A DNA stretch of 64,000 nucleotides from Prevotella sp. oral taxon 376 (GTDB lineage: Bacteria; Bacteroidota; Bacteroidia; Bacteroidales; Bacteroidaceae): contig NZ_PYXG01000001.1 in the NCBI RefSeq assembly GCF_003043945.1, positions 1,662,501 through 1,726,500 of the forward strand. Reading direction: 5' to 3'. Position 1 is the first letter of the stretch, and every line of letters starts with the position of its first letter. A program made the translations under genes and the position numbers. This document shows, in pieces, positions 6,971 to 15,808 of this stretch. The notes under the pieces were generated by a model that was not told the origin of the DNA, did no database searches, and was given only the letters and a program-made list of their open reading frames with translations.

Positions 6971-7873
6971 ATGAAGACAACTAAATTTCTATTGATGACG
7001 ATGTTGGTCTCACTGCTTGCCGCGTGTGGGACCACTCGCACGGTACCCATCACCGGAAGAAAGCAGAATCTTCTGATATCAGATGCCGAAATCATGAGCA
7101 TGAGCCTAAAGGAATATAATTCTTATATGGCCACGGCGAGGAAGTCGGCCAACACGGCCAATACGGCCATGGTGCAGCGCGTGGGCCGTCGTCTGGCAAA
7201 CTCCGTGGAGACTTATCTCCGCAACAACGGACTGGCAGGCGAGGTGAGCCAGTATAGCTGGGAGTTCAATCTGGTACAGGACAAGAGCGCCAACGCCTTC
7301 TGCCTGCCCGGCGGGAAAATCGTTGTTTACGAAGGTCTGCTGCCTTACACCCAGAGCGAGGCCGCCCTGGCGGTGGTTCTCGGCCATGAGATTGCCCACG
7401 CCGTGGCCAAGCACAGCGCCGAGCAGATATCCAAGCTGTATCGCCAGCAGTATGCCACGCAGATAGGCAGCGGCATCCTCGGGGCAGCCGTGGGCTCTGA
7501 GGTCGGAAACATCGCGGGTGTCCTCGCCCAGACGGGCTTCAAGTTCCGTAACTTGAAGTATAGTCGGGACAACGAGACGGAGGCCGACCACATCGGACTC
7601 ATCTTCGCCGCCATGGCCGGATACGATCCCCGGGTGGCCATTCCATTCTGGCAGCGCATGGCCGCGGGCTCCTCCGCCAATCGGAACGACATGTTCAGCG
7701 ACCACCCGTCAGACGCCAAGCGCATCGCCGCCCTCCAGCGGGAGATGCCCGAGGCCTTGAGGTATTACCAGGCCTCCGGCAAGATGTCTGCGGCTTCCCG
7801 GCCCGCCTCGACCGCAGAGAAGAAAGCCATCAAGAAGAAATCAACCGCGAGGAGGACCTCTGCCAGACGGTAA
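6971..7873 (+). CDS. M48 family metalloprotease lipoprotein
   Basis: A 300-residue protein starting at 6971, where a lipoprotein signal begins (MKTTKFLLMTMLVSLLAAC, Cys19 as lipidation site). The zinc motif HEIAH is at 139-143 and the third ligand lies in NETEAD near 201-206. This is the LoiP/BepA/YcaL type of periplasmic peptidase, which degrades or helps assemble outer-membrane proteins. The C-terminus is rich in Lys, Arg and Ala (KKAIKKKSTARRTSARR). The open frame extends 35 codons upstream but the lipobox fixes the start. Confidence 0.9.
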   Translation: MKTTKFLLMTMLVSLLAACGTTRTVPITGRKQNLLISDAEIMSMSLKEYNSYMATARKSANTANTAMVQRVGRRLANSVETYLRNNGLAGEVSQYSWEFNLVQDKSANAFCLPGGKIVVYEGLLPYTQSEAALAVVLGHEIAHAVAKHSAEQISKLYRQQYATQIGSGILGAAVGSEVGNIAGVLAQTGFKFRNLKYSRDNETEADHIGLIFAAMAGYDPRVAIPFWQRMAAGSSANRNDMFSDHPSDAKRIAALQREMPEALRYYQASGKMSAASRPASTAEKKAIKKKSTARRTSARR

Positions 7874-7904
7874 GGGGAACTCCGACGCACAATAAGCAAT
7901 CAAG

Positions 7905-8363
7905 ATGATAGAAATCAATTCTTACGAAGAACTTGCCTCCCAGTTAGGCAAGGAGTTGGGAGCCTCGGAATGGCTCCAGGTGAACCAGGAGCGCATCAAC
8001 CAGTTTGCCGACGCCACGCTCGACCATCAGTGGATTCATGTGGATGTGGAGCGGGCCCGGGTGGAGAGCCCCTATAAGAGCACGATAGCCCACGGCTATC
8101 TCACCCTGTCGCTCTTGCCCCACTTCTGGAACGAGATTATCAAGGTGAACAACCTCAAGATGCAGGTGAACTACGGCATGGACCAGATGCGCTTTGGCCA
8201 GCCCGTCATCACGGGCAGCCGCCTCCGCCTCGTGGCCACGCTGCACGACATTGCCGACCTGCGCGGCATCTGCAAGGCCGGCATCGCCTTCAAGATAGAG
8301 ATCGAGGGGCAGCGCAAGCCGGCACTCGAGGGTATCGCCACCTTCCTTTATTATTTTAAATAA
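7905..8363 (+). CDS. MaoC-like (R)-specific enoyl-CoA hydratase
   Basis: A 152-residue hot-dog fold protein. The hydratase motif FADATLDHQWIHVD supplies the catalytic Asp and His, followed by STIAHGYLTLSLLP. Family members hydrate trans-2-enoyl-CoA to (R)-3-hydroxyacyl-CoA. It lies 31 nt after the M48 gene and may be cotranscribed with it. The substrate chain length and pathway cannot be read here. Confidence 0.9.
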   Translation: MIEINSYEELASQLGKELGASEWLQVNQERINQFADATLDHQWIHVDVERARVESPYKSTIAHGYLTLSLLPHFWNEIIKVNNLKMQVNYGMDQMRFGQPVITGSRLRLVATLHDIADLRGICKAGIAFKIEIEGQRKPALEGIATFLYYFK

Positions 8364-8501
8364 GGTATATGGCATATCCCGGAGGCAGAGGCCGCGGCAA
8401 GGCGGGAGAAGAGAGAAAGGTGTAAATACATGCAAAAACGCTTGATTTATATTCAGTCTTTGCCCAATTATGGCCAAAAAGGTGCGATTTTGTTGAAAAA
8501 A

Positions 8502-8533
8502 TTTGGTGGTCTCATGGTTTTTTCATTACTTTG
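8502..8533 (+). promoter_or_regulatory. Bacteroidetes-type promoter of the OmpA gene
   Basis: TTTG at 8502-8505 and TTACTTTG at 8526-8533, spaced 20 nt. It leaves an AT-rich leader of about 60 nt, as is common for strongly expressed outer-membrane proteins. Confidence 0.7.
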
Positions 8534-8597
8534 CACCAGAGAACTTCGATGGTAAAAGGATAATTATAAATTTTTTAATGTTTAGTTTTTAGAGAAA

Positions 8598-9758
8598 ATG
8601 AAAAAATTAGTTTTATTGTTCGCGGCTGCCTTGATGGCAGTTTCTGTCAACGCTCAGACCGTTGAGGAGAGCAAGACATTCGACAATTTCTACATTGGCA
8701 TCAATGGGGGAGTTGCAACAAAGATGACACAAAACAAATGGCTCGGTAACCTGAATCCGAACGCCGGCCTCCGCATCGGCCGCTGGTTTACCCCGGTTTT
8801 CGGTCTGGCAGCAGAGAGCAACGCTTACTTCTCAAACAAGCCTTTCGCTTCTACGGGCACAACCGTTCGCTTTCTGAACACAAGCTTGCTGGGTACCGTT
8901 AACCTGAGCAACTGGTTCGGTGGCTATCCGGGTGAGCCTCGTGCGTTTGAACTCGTGTTCGTAGGCGGCTTCGGCTGGGGCCACGCTTTCGGAAACCATG
9001 GCTTCAACTGGGCTTATACGACAACTACACAAGGTCCTGCCCAGCAGCCTATTGTGAATGTAGTGGGCAAGAAGGGCGATAACCTGACCTCAAAGGTAGG
9101 CTTGGACTTCACTTTCAATCTCGGTGCCAACAAGGCATGGCAGGTTTATGTTGAGCCGTCGGTCGTTTGGGGATTGAATGACGAGATCGTGAAGGGCAAT
9201 GATGCTCAGCAGAAGCCCGTAACCTATATCGCCTTGGGACACAATGAAGTTGAATACAACATCAACAAGGCTTATGCTCAGCTGAACGCAGGTATCGTCT
9301 ACAAGTTCGGTAACTCTAACGGCACTCACAATTTCAAGATTGCCCAGCTCCGCGACCAGGCAGAGATCGATGCTCTGAACTCTACGATCAACGATCTCCG
9401 CAATGAGCTTGCCAAGAAGCCCAGGGAGGTTGTCAAGGAAGTAGTCAAGGAAGTTGCCGCTCCTGTACAGGAAGTTAAGGTGGAGAATCTCGTATTCGTA
9501 ACCTTCGCCCAGGGCAAGTCTGTTCTCACCAAGGAGGCTAAGAAGGTGCTCGACGGTGTGGCAGAAGGCAAGCATGTGCAGATTGTAGGAACCGCTTCGC
9601 CCGAGGGTTCTAAGGAGATCAACGACAAGCTCTCGCAGGCCCGCGCCGATGTAGTCGCATCTTATCTGAAGAGCAAGGGTGTTGTAGTTGACGAGGCTCT
9701 CGGTAAGGGTGTACAGGGTACTACCTCAAACCGCCTGGCTGTTGTTTATGTAAAATAA
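8598..9758 (+). CDS. OmpA family outer-membrane protein
   Basis: A 386-residue outer-membrane protein. Signal peptide MKKLVLLFAAALMAVSVNAQ, then a beta-barrel (about residues 25-240), a coiled-coil linker (LRDQAEIDALNSTINDLRNE) with a Lys/Val/Glu repeat (REVVKEVVKEV), and a short C-terminal OmpA-like peptidoglycan-binding domain (VTFAQGKSVLTKEAKKVLD, then GTASPEGSKEINDKLSQARA). It tethers the outer membrane to the wall and is usually abundant. Codon use looks biased toward highly expressed codons. A strong terminator follows. Confidence 0.93.
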   Translation: MKKLVLLFAAALMAVSVNAQTVEESKTFDNFYIGINGGVATKMTQNKWLGNLNPNAGLRIGRWFTPVFGLAAESNAYFSNKPFASTGTTVRFLNTSLLGTVNLSNWFGGYPGEPRAFELVFVGGFGWGHAFGNHGFNWAYTTTTQGPAQQPIVNVVGKKGDNLTSKVGLDFTFNLGANKAWQVYVEPSVVWGLNDEIVKGNDAQQKPVTYIALGHNEVEYNINKAYAQLNAGIVYKFGNSNGTHNFKIAQLRDQAEIDALNSTINDLRNELAKKPREVVKEVVKEVAAPVQEVKVENLVFVTFAQGKSVLTKEAKKVLDGVAEGKHVQIVGTASPEGSKEINDKLSQARADVVASYLKSKGVVVDEALGKGVQGTTSNRLAVVYVK

Positions 9759-9782
9759 TCAATGAGATAAACCCATAGGGAG

Positions 9783-9817
9783 TCCCGATGCTCGGCAAGA
9801 GTGTCGGGATTCTTTTT
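9783..9817 (+). terminator. Rho-independent terminator after the OmpA gene
   Basis: TCCCGATGCTC (9783-9793) pairs with GAGTGTCGGGA (9799-9809) around GGCAA, giving 11 pairs with two G-U. TTCTTTTT follows. Confidence 0.9.
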
Positions 9818-9836
9818 ATAAAACCAAGACAACAGC

Positions 9837-10622
9837 ATGCAGACACCGAGTAAAGTGGGGCGTTACCCCTTTCTGGCGGAGCCTTTCCACTGCGACTTCT
9901 CACAGCACCTCTTCATGGGGCATCTGGGAAACCACATGCTCAATGCGGCCGACTTTCACTCCAGCGACCGCTCCTTTGGCATGAACTATCTCTCCAGCAT
10001 CCACCGTACCTGGGTGCTCTCGCGCCTGGCCATCGAGATGACGAGCATGCCCAGGGCCTACGATAAGTTTTTCGTGGAGACCTGGGTGGAAAGTGCCATG
10101 AAATACTTTACGAGCCGAAACTTCAAGGTGTGCGGCGAAGATGGCTCCGTGTTCGGCTACGGCCGCAGCGTGTGGGCCATGATAGACACGGAAACGCGCC
10201 AGCCCACCGATATCCTGCAGGTGCACGATGGGCTTATCCATGCGTATGTGGAGACGGAGAAGCCGTGTCCGATGGCCAGCCCCTCGAGGGTGAGGATGAC
10301 GGAAAGGGCCCGCCTCGTGCGCACCCTCGAGACGCATTATAACGATGTAGATGTGAATGGGCATGTCAACAGCGTGAAGTATATCGAGCATGTGCTCGAC
10401 CTCTTCCCGCTGGATTGGTATCGGACGCACTTCCTGAAGCGTTTCGAGATGGCCTATGTGGCGGAGGCTCATGGTGGCGATCGGCTGAGCTTCTATAGGG
10501 AGGAGACGGCGGCGAATGAATATTGCGTCCGCATCGTCAAGCATGTGGGGATGCGGGAAGGCGGTGTCGATGAGCTTGTGGAGGTAGCCCGGAGCAAGAT
10601 GGAGTTTGTAAATATCTGCTAA
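9837..10622 (+). CDS. Acyl-ACP thioesterase
   Basis: A 261-residue cytoplasmic protein with two hot-dog domains. The C-terminal one carries the signature YNDVDVNGHVNSVKYIEH, where Asn and His are the catalytic residues of the FatA/FatB family. It releases free fatty acids from acyl carrier protein. The start at 9837 lies about 20 nt after the OmpA terminator; I do not see a clear promoter in between, so some readthrough is possible. Confidence 0.9.
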   Translation: MQTPSKVGRYPFLAEPFHCDFSQHLFMGHLGNHMLNAADFHSSDRSFGMNYLSSIHRTWVLSRLAIEMTSMPRAYDKFFVETWVESAMKYFTSRNFKVCGEDGSVFGYGRSVWAMIDTETRQPTDILQVHDGLIHAYVETEKPCPMASPSRVRMTERARLVRTLETHYNDVDVNGHVNSVKYIEHVLDLFPLDWYRTHFLKRFEMAYVAEAHGGDRLSFYREETAANEYCVRIVKHVGMREGGVDELVEVARSKMEFVNIC

Positions 10623-10736
10623 AAAATTTGGAGAAATAAAATCAAATCGTTATCTTTGTACCAAATTTAATTGCAAATCAAATTTTTATAACTTTTGTAT
10701 GTAGTGTTTTATTGTAGGAGAGATGGCTCGTGAGGG

Positions 10737-12647
10737 TCACCTCTTTTCTTTTGTCCTGCTGATCAGGCTGCCGTTTACGATGACTTTCTCTTCCGCGACC
10801 AGATACTCGAGGGCTCCCTCCATCTGCCTGTCGGGGAGGCGGAGTCGCAGCAGGTCGGTAATCAGATGCTCCTTTCCGTCGCCCAGGAGTTCCATGATCT
10901 GGTCGACGGGATTCCGGAGGCGGCTCTTTGAGAGCTGATCGGTCTTCCGCTCGAGGCATACATCGCACTGGTCGCAGTCTTTTCCTCCGGTCTCTCCGAA
11001 GTAGTTCAGGAGCTGCCGGCCTCGGCATTCGTCGTCGCTGTCGGCATAGCGCTCCATGGCGCGGATTCTTCGGACGAACTGCCCTCTGCGCTCTTCGTAG
11101 ACTTCTTTGGGGAGGCGGAGCCTCTCTATCTCCTCTCGGGCCTGCGAATAGGTGATATAAGGACTCTTGCGCTGCGGGATGAAATGGATGATGTGCCTCT
11201 CCGAGAGCCCTTTCAGGATGAGGTACACCTGTTGGCGCTTCAGCCCGGCCTGTTGGGCAATGTAGGCTTCGTCTACATACGAGTAGTCGGTGAAGAGCCC
11301 CCCGTAGTTGCGCAGGAGAGCGGTGATGACGCTTTCCTCGTGCCGGGTGGTGGCCTCCAGCCGGTAAAGCTCATTACGGCTCAGGAGGAATCTGACCCTT
11401 GCGCTTGCATCCGGATCGGTCTCATAGACGATGTAGCCCGCCCTCTGCAGGATTTTCAGCGAGGAGTCCACCTGTATCGGGAAGTATTTATAGGTGTTGC
11501 AGAACTTGTCGATGTTAAACTCTGCCGTATAGCCCCGTCCGCTCTCGAGCCCGATCTGGTAGTAGTAGGCCAGATGTTCGTAGACATCCTTGATATAGTC
11601 TTTTGCGGGAAAGTTGTCCGCGATGCGTTTCTCCAGCTTGCGCTTGTCGCTGCCGTTGTAGAGCAGCACGGCGTAGGCCTTCCGCCCGTCTCGTCCCGCG
11701 CGCCCGGCCTCTTGGAAGTAAGCCTCTATGGAGTCGGGGCAGTCGAAGTGGATGACAAGCCTCACATCGGCCTTGTCGATGCCCATGCCGAAGGCATTGG
11801 TGGCCACGATGACGCGTTTCTCCCCGCGTTGCCACAGGTCTTGCCGCGTATCCCTAACGGCAGAGTCAAGCCCCGCGTGAAAGTAGACGGCGCCCAGGCC
11901 GTTCTGTTCCAGCAGCCGCGCAATCTCCTTGGAACGCTTCCGGCTTCGCACATAGACGATGGAGGAACCTTCCACGGACTTGAGGATGTGAATGAGTTCC
12001 TGATACTTGTCTTGGGTTTTTCGCACGATGTAGGCCAGGTTCTTGCGCTCGAAGCTCATGCGGAAGACATTTTTCTCCTTGAATTCCAGCTTCTCCTGTA
12101 TGTCGTCGACCACTTCGGGAGTGGCCGTGGCGGTCAAGGCAAGCACGGGAATACCGGGTTTCAGCTTGCGGATTGCCGCCACCTGGAGGTAAGACGGTCG
12201 GAAGTCGTAGCCCCACTGGCTGATGCAGTGGGCCTCGTCGACGGTGATGAAGCTTACCTTGATGTGCTTGAGCTTGGCCTTGAAGAGTTCTGATCCGATG
12301 CGCTCGGGCGACACATAGAGAATCTTGTAACCGCCGAAGACGCAGTTCTCAAGCGTAGTGATGATTTCCTGCCGCGACATCCCCGAGTAGACGGCGGCGG
12401 CGCGGATGCCGCGCTCACGGAGGTGCATCACCTGGTCTTTCATCAAGGCGATGAGTGGGGTGATGACGATGCACACCCCCTCCAGCGCGAGGGCGGGCAC
12501 CTGAAAGGTAATCGACTTGCCGCCGCCCGTGGGCATCAGCCCGAGCGTATCCTTGCCGCTGCCGATGCTCTCGATGATTTCCCTCTGGATGCCGCGGAAG
12601 TCGGGATAGCCGAAGTTCTCGTGCAGTATGTCAAGAAAGCTCTTCAT
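10737..12647 (-). CDS. recQ: RecQ-family ATP-dependent DNA helicase
   Basis: A 636-residue helicase. Walker A is TGGGKS (residues 40-45) and the DEAH box is at 137-140 (VDEAHCISQWGYDFRPSY). Motif VI is in QEAGRAGRDG. The zinc-binding RecQ C-terminal domain follows (CRGRQLLNYFG ... CDQCDVC). The protein ends soon after a winged-helix region, so no clear HRDC domain is present. It unwinds DNA 3' to 5' in recombination repair. Its start overlaps the recJ stop by 17 nt, so the two form an operon and probably act together in end resection. Confidence 0.95.
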   Translation of the reverse strand: MKSFLDILHENFGYPDFRGIQREIIESIGSGKDTLGLMPTGGGKSITFQVPALALEGVCIVITPLIALMKDQVMHLRERGIRAAAVYSGMSRQEIITTLENCVFGGYKILYVSPERIGSELFKAKLKHIKVSFITVDEAHCISQWGYDFRPSYLQVAAIRKLKPGIPVLALTATATPEVVDDIQEKLEFKEKNVFRMSFERKNLAYIVRKTQDKYQELIHILKSVEGSSIVYVRSRKRSKEIARLLEQNGLGAVYFHAGLDSAVRDTRQDLWQRGEKRVIVATNAFGMGIDKADVRLVIHFDCPDSIEAYFQEAGRAGRDGRKAYAVLLYNGSDKRKLEKRIADNFPAKDYIKDVYEHLAYYYQIGLESGRGYTAEFNIDKFCNTYKYFPIQVDSSLKILQRAGYIVYETDPDASARVRFLLSRNELYRLEATTRHEESVITALLRNYGGLFTDYSYVDEAYIAQQAGLKRQQVYLILKGLSERHIIHFIPQRKSPYITYSQAREEIERLRLPKEVYEERRGQFVRRIRAMERYADSDDECRGRQLLNYFGETGGKDCDQCDVCLERKTDQLSKSRLRNPVDQIMELLGDGKEHLITDLLRLRLPDRQMEGALEYLVAEEKVIVNGSLISRTKEKR

Positions 12648-14364
12648 CCTCAGCCGGCCTGATATCCTCTATTTGCAGTTGAACGGCATTGTGCTTGAAG
12701 ATATTGTCCTCGATGGTATAGGCAATGTCAAAACTTCTCTTCGACTTGATATACCGCGCGGAGGCGCTCTGGCCGAAGGCGATGCCGTTGACCACGGCGC
12801 TCGACTTGGAGTCTACCAGTTCGAGTTTGATGTGCTCTTGCTCGCGGCCCACCACCTTGCTCGTTCCGTAGTCGTAGACATCGGTCGTGCAGAAAAGCGG
12901 CTTCATGTTGCCCGGCCCGAAGGGCGAGAACTTCTTCAGCTCGTTGTGCAGCTTCTTGGTGATGTCCTTGAAGTCTATCTGCGCGTCGATGTTCAGGATG
13001 GCCTCGGTGAGCTCCGGCTGGATGTGTTCCTCCACATATTTCTGGAAGCGCTGGCAGAATTCCTTCACCCGGTCCCATCGCAGCGTGAGGCCGGCCGCAT
13101 AGGTGTGGCCGCCGAAGTTGACGAGCATGTCCCTGCAGCTCTTGATGGCGGAATAGATGTCGAATCCGGCAATGCTGCGCGCCGACCCCGTGGCAAACTC
13201 TCCGTCGCGGGTGAGCACCACGGTGGGGCGGAAATAGATTTCCGTGAGCCTCGAGGCCACGATTCCCACCACGCCTTTCTTCCAGTTCTCGTCATAGAGG
13301 ACGATGGATGATCGGTGTTTCTGGCTTTCCAGCCGCGCCACGATCTGGTTGGCTTCCTCCGTCATCTGCTTGTCGATGTCCTTGCGCTGCTCGTTATATT
13401 CGTCGATGTGCTTGGCCTTGCCGCGCGCCGTGCCGAAGTCTTTCTCCACCAGCAGGTCTACGCTTTCCCTTCCGTTCTCCATCCGCCCCGACGCGTTGAT
13501 GCGGGGGCCGATGCGGAAGATGATGTCGCTCATCGAGATTTCTCGGTTGTTCAGGCCGCAGATGTCGATGATGGCCTTCAGGCCGATGCTGGGGTTCTGG
13601 TTCAGCTGTTTCAGTCCGTGGAAGGCGAGGATGCGGTTCTCGTCTATCACGGGCACCAGGTCGGCCGCTATGCTCACCGCGCAGAAGTCGAGCAGGGGGA
13701 TGAGCCGCGAGAAGGGGATTCCGTTGTTCTTGGCAAAGGCCTGCATAAACTTGAATCCCACGCCGCATCCGCAGAGGTGCTTGAAGGGATAGCTGTCGTC
13801 CTCGCGCTTGGGATTGAGGATGGCCACGGCGTCGGGCAGTACCTCGTCCGGCACATGGTGGTCGCAGATGATGAAGTCGATGCCCTGCTGTTTGGCATAG
13901 GCAATCTCCTCGATGGCCTTGATGCCGCAGTCGAGGATGATAATTAGTTTTACGCCCGTTTCCTTCGCGTAGTCTATTCCTTGCTTGCTCACCCCGTAGC
14001 CCTCATTGTAGCGGTCGGGGATGTAATAGTCGATGTTCGAATAGAACTGCTGCAGAAACCTGTACACCAGCGCCACGGCCGTGCATCCGTCTACATCATA
14101 ATCACCGTAGACCAGAATTCGCTCCTTGCGCCCCATGGCGTCGTTCAGCCTGTCTACGGCAACATCCATGTCCTTCATGAGGAAGGGATTGATCAAGTCG
14201 GCCAGTTGCGGGCGGAAGAAACGCTTGGCTGCCGACTCCGTCGTAATGCCACGGCGAATCAGCAGGTGCGCCAGGGTGGGACTCATATTGAGTTTCTCTC
14301 CCAGTTCCTTAGCTGCTTGTCTTTCTTCTGGTGTAGGTGCTTGGTAATTCCATTTGAAGTGCAT
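12631..14364 (-). CDS. recJ: Single-stranded-DNA-specific exonuclease RecJ
   Basis: A 577-residue 5'-3' exonuclease. The DHH phosphoesterase motifs are clear: VYGDYDVDGCTAVAL, ILDCGIKAIEE and FIICDHHVPD. A DHHA1 domain (NFGGHTYAAGLTL) and the OB-like end (HIKLELVDSKSSAVVNGIAF) follow. It works with RecQ in resection and mismatch repair. First gene of the recJ-recQ operon; a -7-like box lies 65 nt upstream. Confidence 0.95.
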   Translation of the reverse strand: MHFKWNYQAPTPEERQAAKELGEKLNMSPTLAHLLIRRGITTESAAKRFFRPQLADLINPFLMKDMDVAVDRLNDAMGRKERILVYGDYDVDGCTAVALVYRFLQQFYSNIDYYIPDRYNEGYGVSKQGIDYAKETGVKLIIILDCGIKAIEEIAYAKQQGIDFIICDHHVPDEVLPDAVAILNPKREDDSYPFKHLCGCGVGFKFMQAFAKNNGIPFSRLIPLLDFCAVSIAADLVPVIDENRILAFHGLKQLNQNPSIGLKAIIDICGLNNREISMSDIIFRIGPRINASGRMENGRESVDLLVEKDFGTARGKAKHIDEYNEQRKDIDKQMTEEANQIVARLESQKHRSSIVLYDENWKKGVVGIVASRLTEIYFRPTVVLTRDGEFATGSARSIAGFDIYSAIKSCRDMLVNFGGHTYAAGLTLRWDRVKEFCQRFQKYVEEHIQPELTEAILNIDAQIDFKDITKKLHNELKKFSPFGPGNMKPLFCTTDVYDYGTSKVVGREQEHIKLELVDSKSSAVVNGIAFGQSASARYIKSKRSFDIAYTIEDNIFKHNAVQLQIEDIRPAEDEELS

Positions 14365-14428
14365 TTATATTGTTTTTATTTCCTTGCGTTTTCGAGGTGG
14401 ATTCTGCAAGTCTGCGGATATCCGTGTC

Positions 14429-14436
14429 CAAAGTTA
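14429..14436 (-). promoter_or_regulatory. Possible -7 box for recJ-recQ
   Basis: The minus strand reads TAACTTTG. No TTG at the ideal distance. Confidence 0.4.
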
Positions 14437-14574
14437 CGAAATAAATACAAGAAAACGGCAGATTGTGTTTTAAAAAATCACAATCTGCCGTAATTTAGCC
14501 TGCTTCTTGTCCGGGAGTCGGGAACGGGAGGTCGTGGCCTCACGGGTGCCCTGTTCTCCGTGGTCTTTCCGCTA

Positions 14575-15783
14575 TCAGATGCCGAGCTTCTTGCGGATGT
14601 CCTTGGGCACGGCGTTCTTGTTCACCATGAAGTCCATGGTGTTGGCGGCGATGAATGCTTTGGTCATATACCAGATGCCTTTATAGTCTCCGGTCTCGCC
14701 CCAAGAGTTCTTCACCATGTAGTATTCCTTGCCGTTCTGGTCCTTGGCGATGCCGAATATGAGCATGCCGTGGTCGTCGGTGAGCTCCCAGTTGTCGAAA
14801 CGCTGCTGGCGCATCTCCTGCGTCGGCTTCACCTCGGGCACATTGCAGCCCAGCGAGTCGACGATGTTTTCCTTCTTGGTTTTCGACAGTTTGAGCCAGT
14901 GTGCCATGTCGCTGCCGGCGAGGCTTTCCATCTTCTTGGTGTCGTAGGCATAGGCCAGTCCCTGGCGGGTGAAGCCCTCCTCCGACACATCGCCGCCCCA
15001 GGCCACGGTGTAGCCTTGCTCAATGGCGTTGTCGATGATGCGCATCATGTCGTCCAGGGGCACATTCCATGACAGCGGGTTGCGCCAGTTGTCCTGCACT
15101 TCGACGGCGAAGGCCGTCCAGAAGGGGTGGTGCGTGTAGCTGGTGAAGGTGGTATAGTTGTTCCAGTCGAGGCCGAGGCTTGCCGCGAAGCTCTTCGGGG
15201 TGTAGCTCTTGCCCTGATAGGTGAAGTGCTCCGGGCACTTGCCGAGGTAGGCGTCGAGGATGCCCTGCATGCCCACTTTCCATTGGGTGGAGAGCTTATG
15301 GCTCTTGCTTTTGGCGATGGCGGCCACATAAGGTTCCAGCAGGGAGAAGAACTCGTTGAAGTTATTGAGCGAGTCGCCGTAGAGGCTGCCGGGGAAGGGC
15401 ATGGCGTCCTCCGGGCAGATGCCGTAGTGCTGGATGCAGTAGAGGGGGTCGTAGGCCGAGCCGCCCTGCGCGAATTGGCAGTCGCCGTGCAGCCGTACCA
15501 CCTGGATGGCACGGTCCATGTAGGTCTTGTTGGCCACGAAGCTCTCGCAGAGGTCGTAAGTCTTGCCCGTTGCCTTCAGGATCTCGGCCTCGAAGAAGCT
15601 CAGCGTGGAGTAGTCCCAGCAGGTGCCTGAGCGGTTTTGGTTCTTGATGCTGGTAATCTTGTTTTCCTTGATGGTGGTGAATACAGGTTTGTTCTCGTTC
15701 TTTTTCTCCTGTTTCTTCTCGTCTTGCGCGCTTGCGCCCATGGTCATCAGGGCCGCCAGCGCCAGCAGTAATACTTTTCTCAT
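14575..15783 (-). CDS. Secreted C1-family (bleomycin hydrolase-like) cysteine peptidase
   Basis: A 402-residue exported peptidase. Signal peptide MRKVLLLALAALMTMGASAQ. The active-site Cys lies in QNRSGTCWDYSTLSF; the His and Asn are in DDHGMLIFGIA and YYMVKNSWGE. The order and length match PepC/bleomycin hydrolase enzymes, which act as aminopeptidases, but those are cytoplasmic, whereas Bacteroidales versions such as this carry a signal. It lies 25 nt after the aminopeptidase P gene, which suggests joint peptide use. Confidence 0.92.
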   Translation of the reverse strand: MRKVLLLALAALMTMGASAQDEKKQEKKNENKPVFTTIKENKITSIKNQNRSGTCWDYSTLSFFEAEILKATGKTYDLCESFVANKTYMDRAIQVVRLHGDCQFAQGGSAYDPLYCIQHYGICPEDAMPFPGSLYGDSLNNFNEFFSLLEPYVAAIAKSKSHKLSTQWKVGMQGILDAYLGKCPEHFTYQGKSYTPKSFAASLGLDWNNYTTFTSYTHHPFWTAFAVEVQDNWRNPLSWNVPLDDMMRIIDNAIEQGYTVAWGGDVSEEGFTRQGLAYAYDTKKMESLAGSDMAHWLKLSKTKKENIVDSLGCNVPEVKPTQEMRQQRFDNWELTDDHGMLIFGIAKDQNGKEYYMVKNSWGETGDYKGIWYMTKAFIAANTMDFMVNKNAVPKDIRKKLGI

Positions 15784-15808
15784 TGGGTTTTGTTTTATGT
15801 TTTTTGTG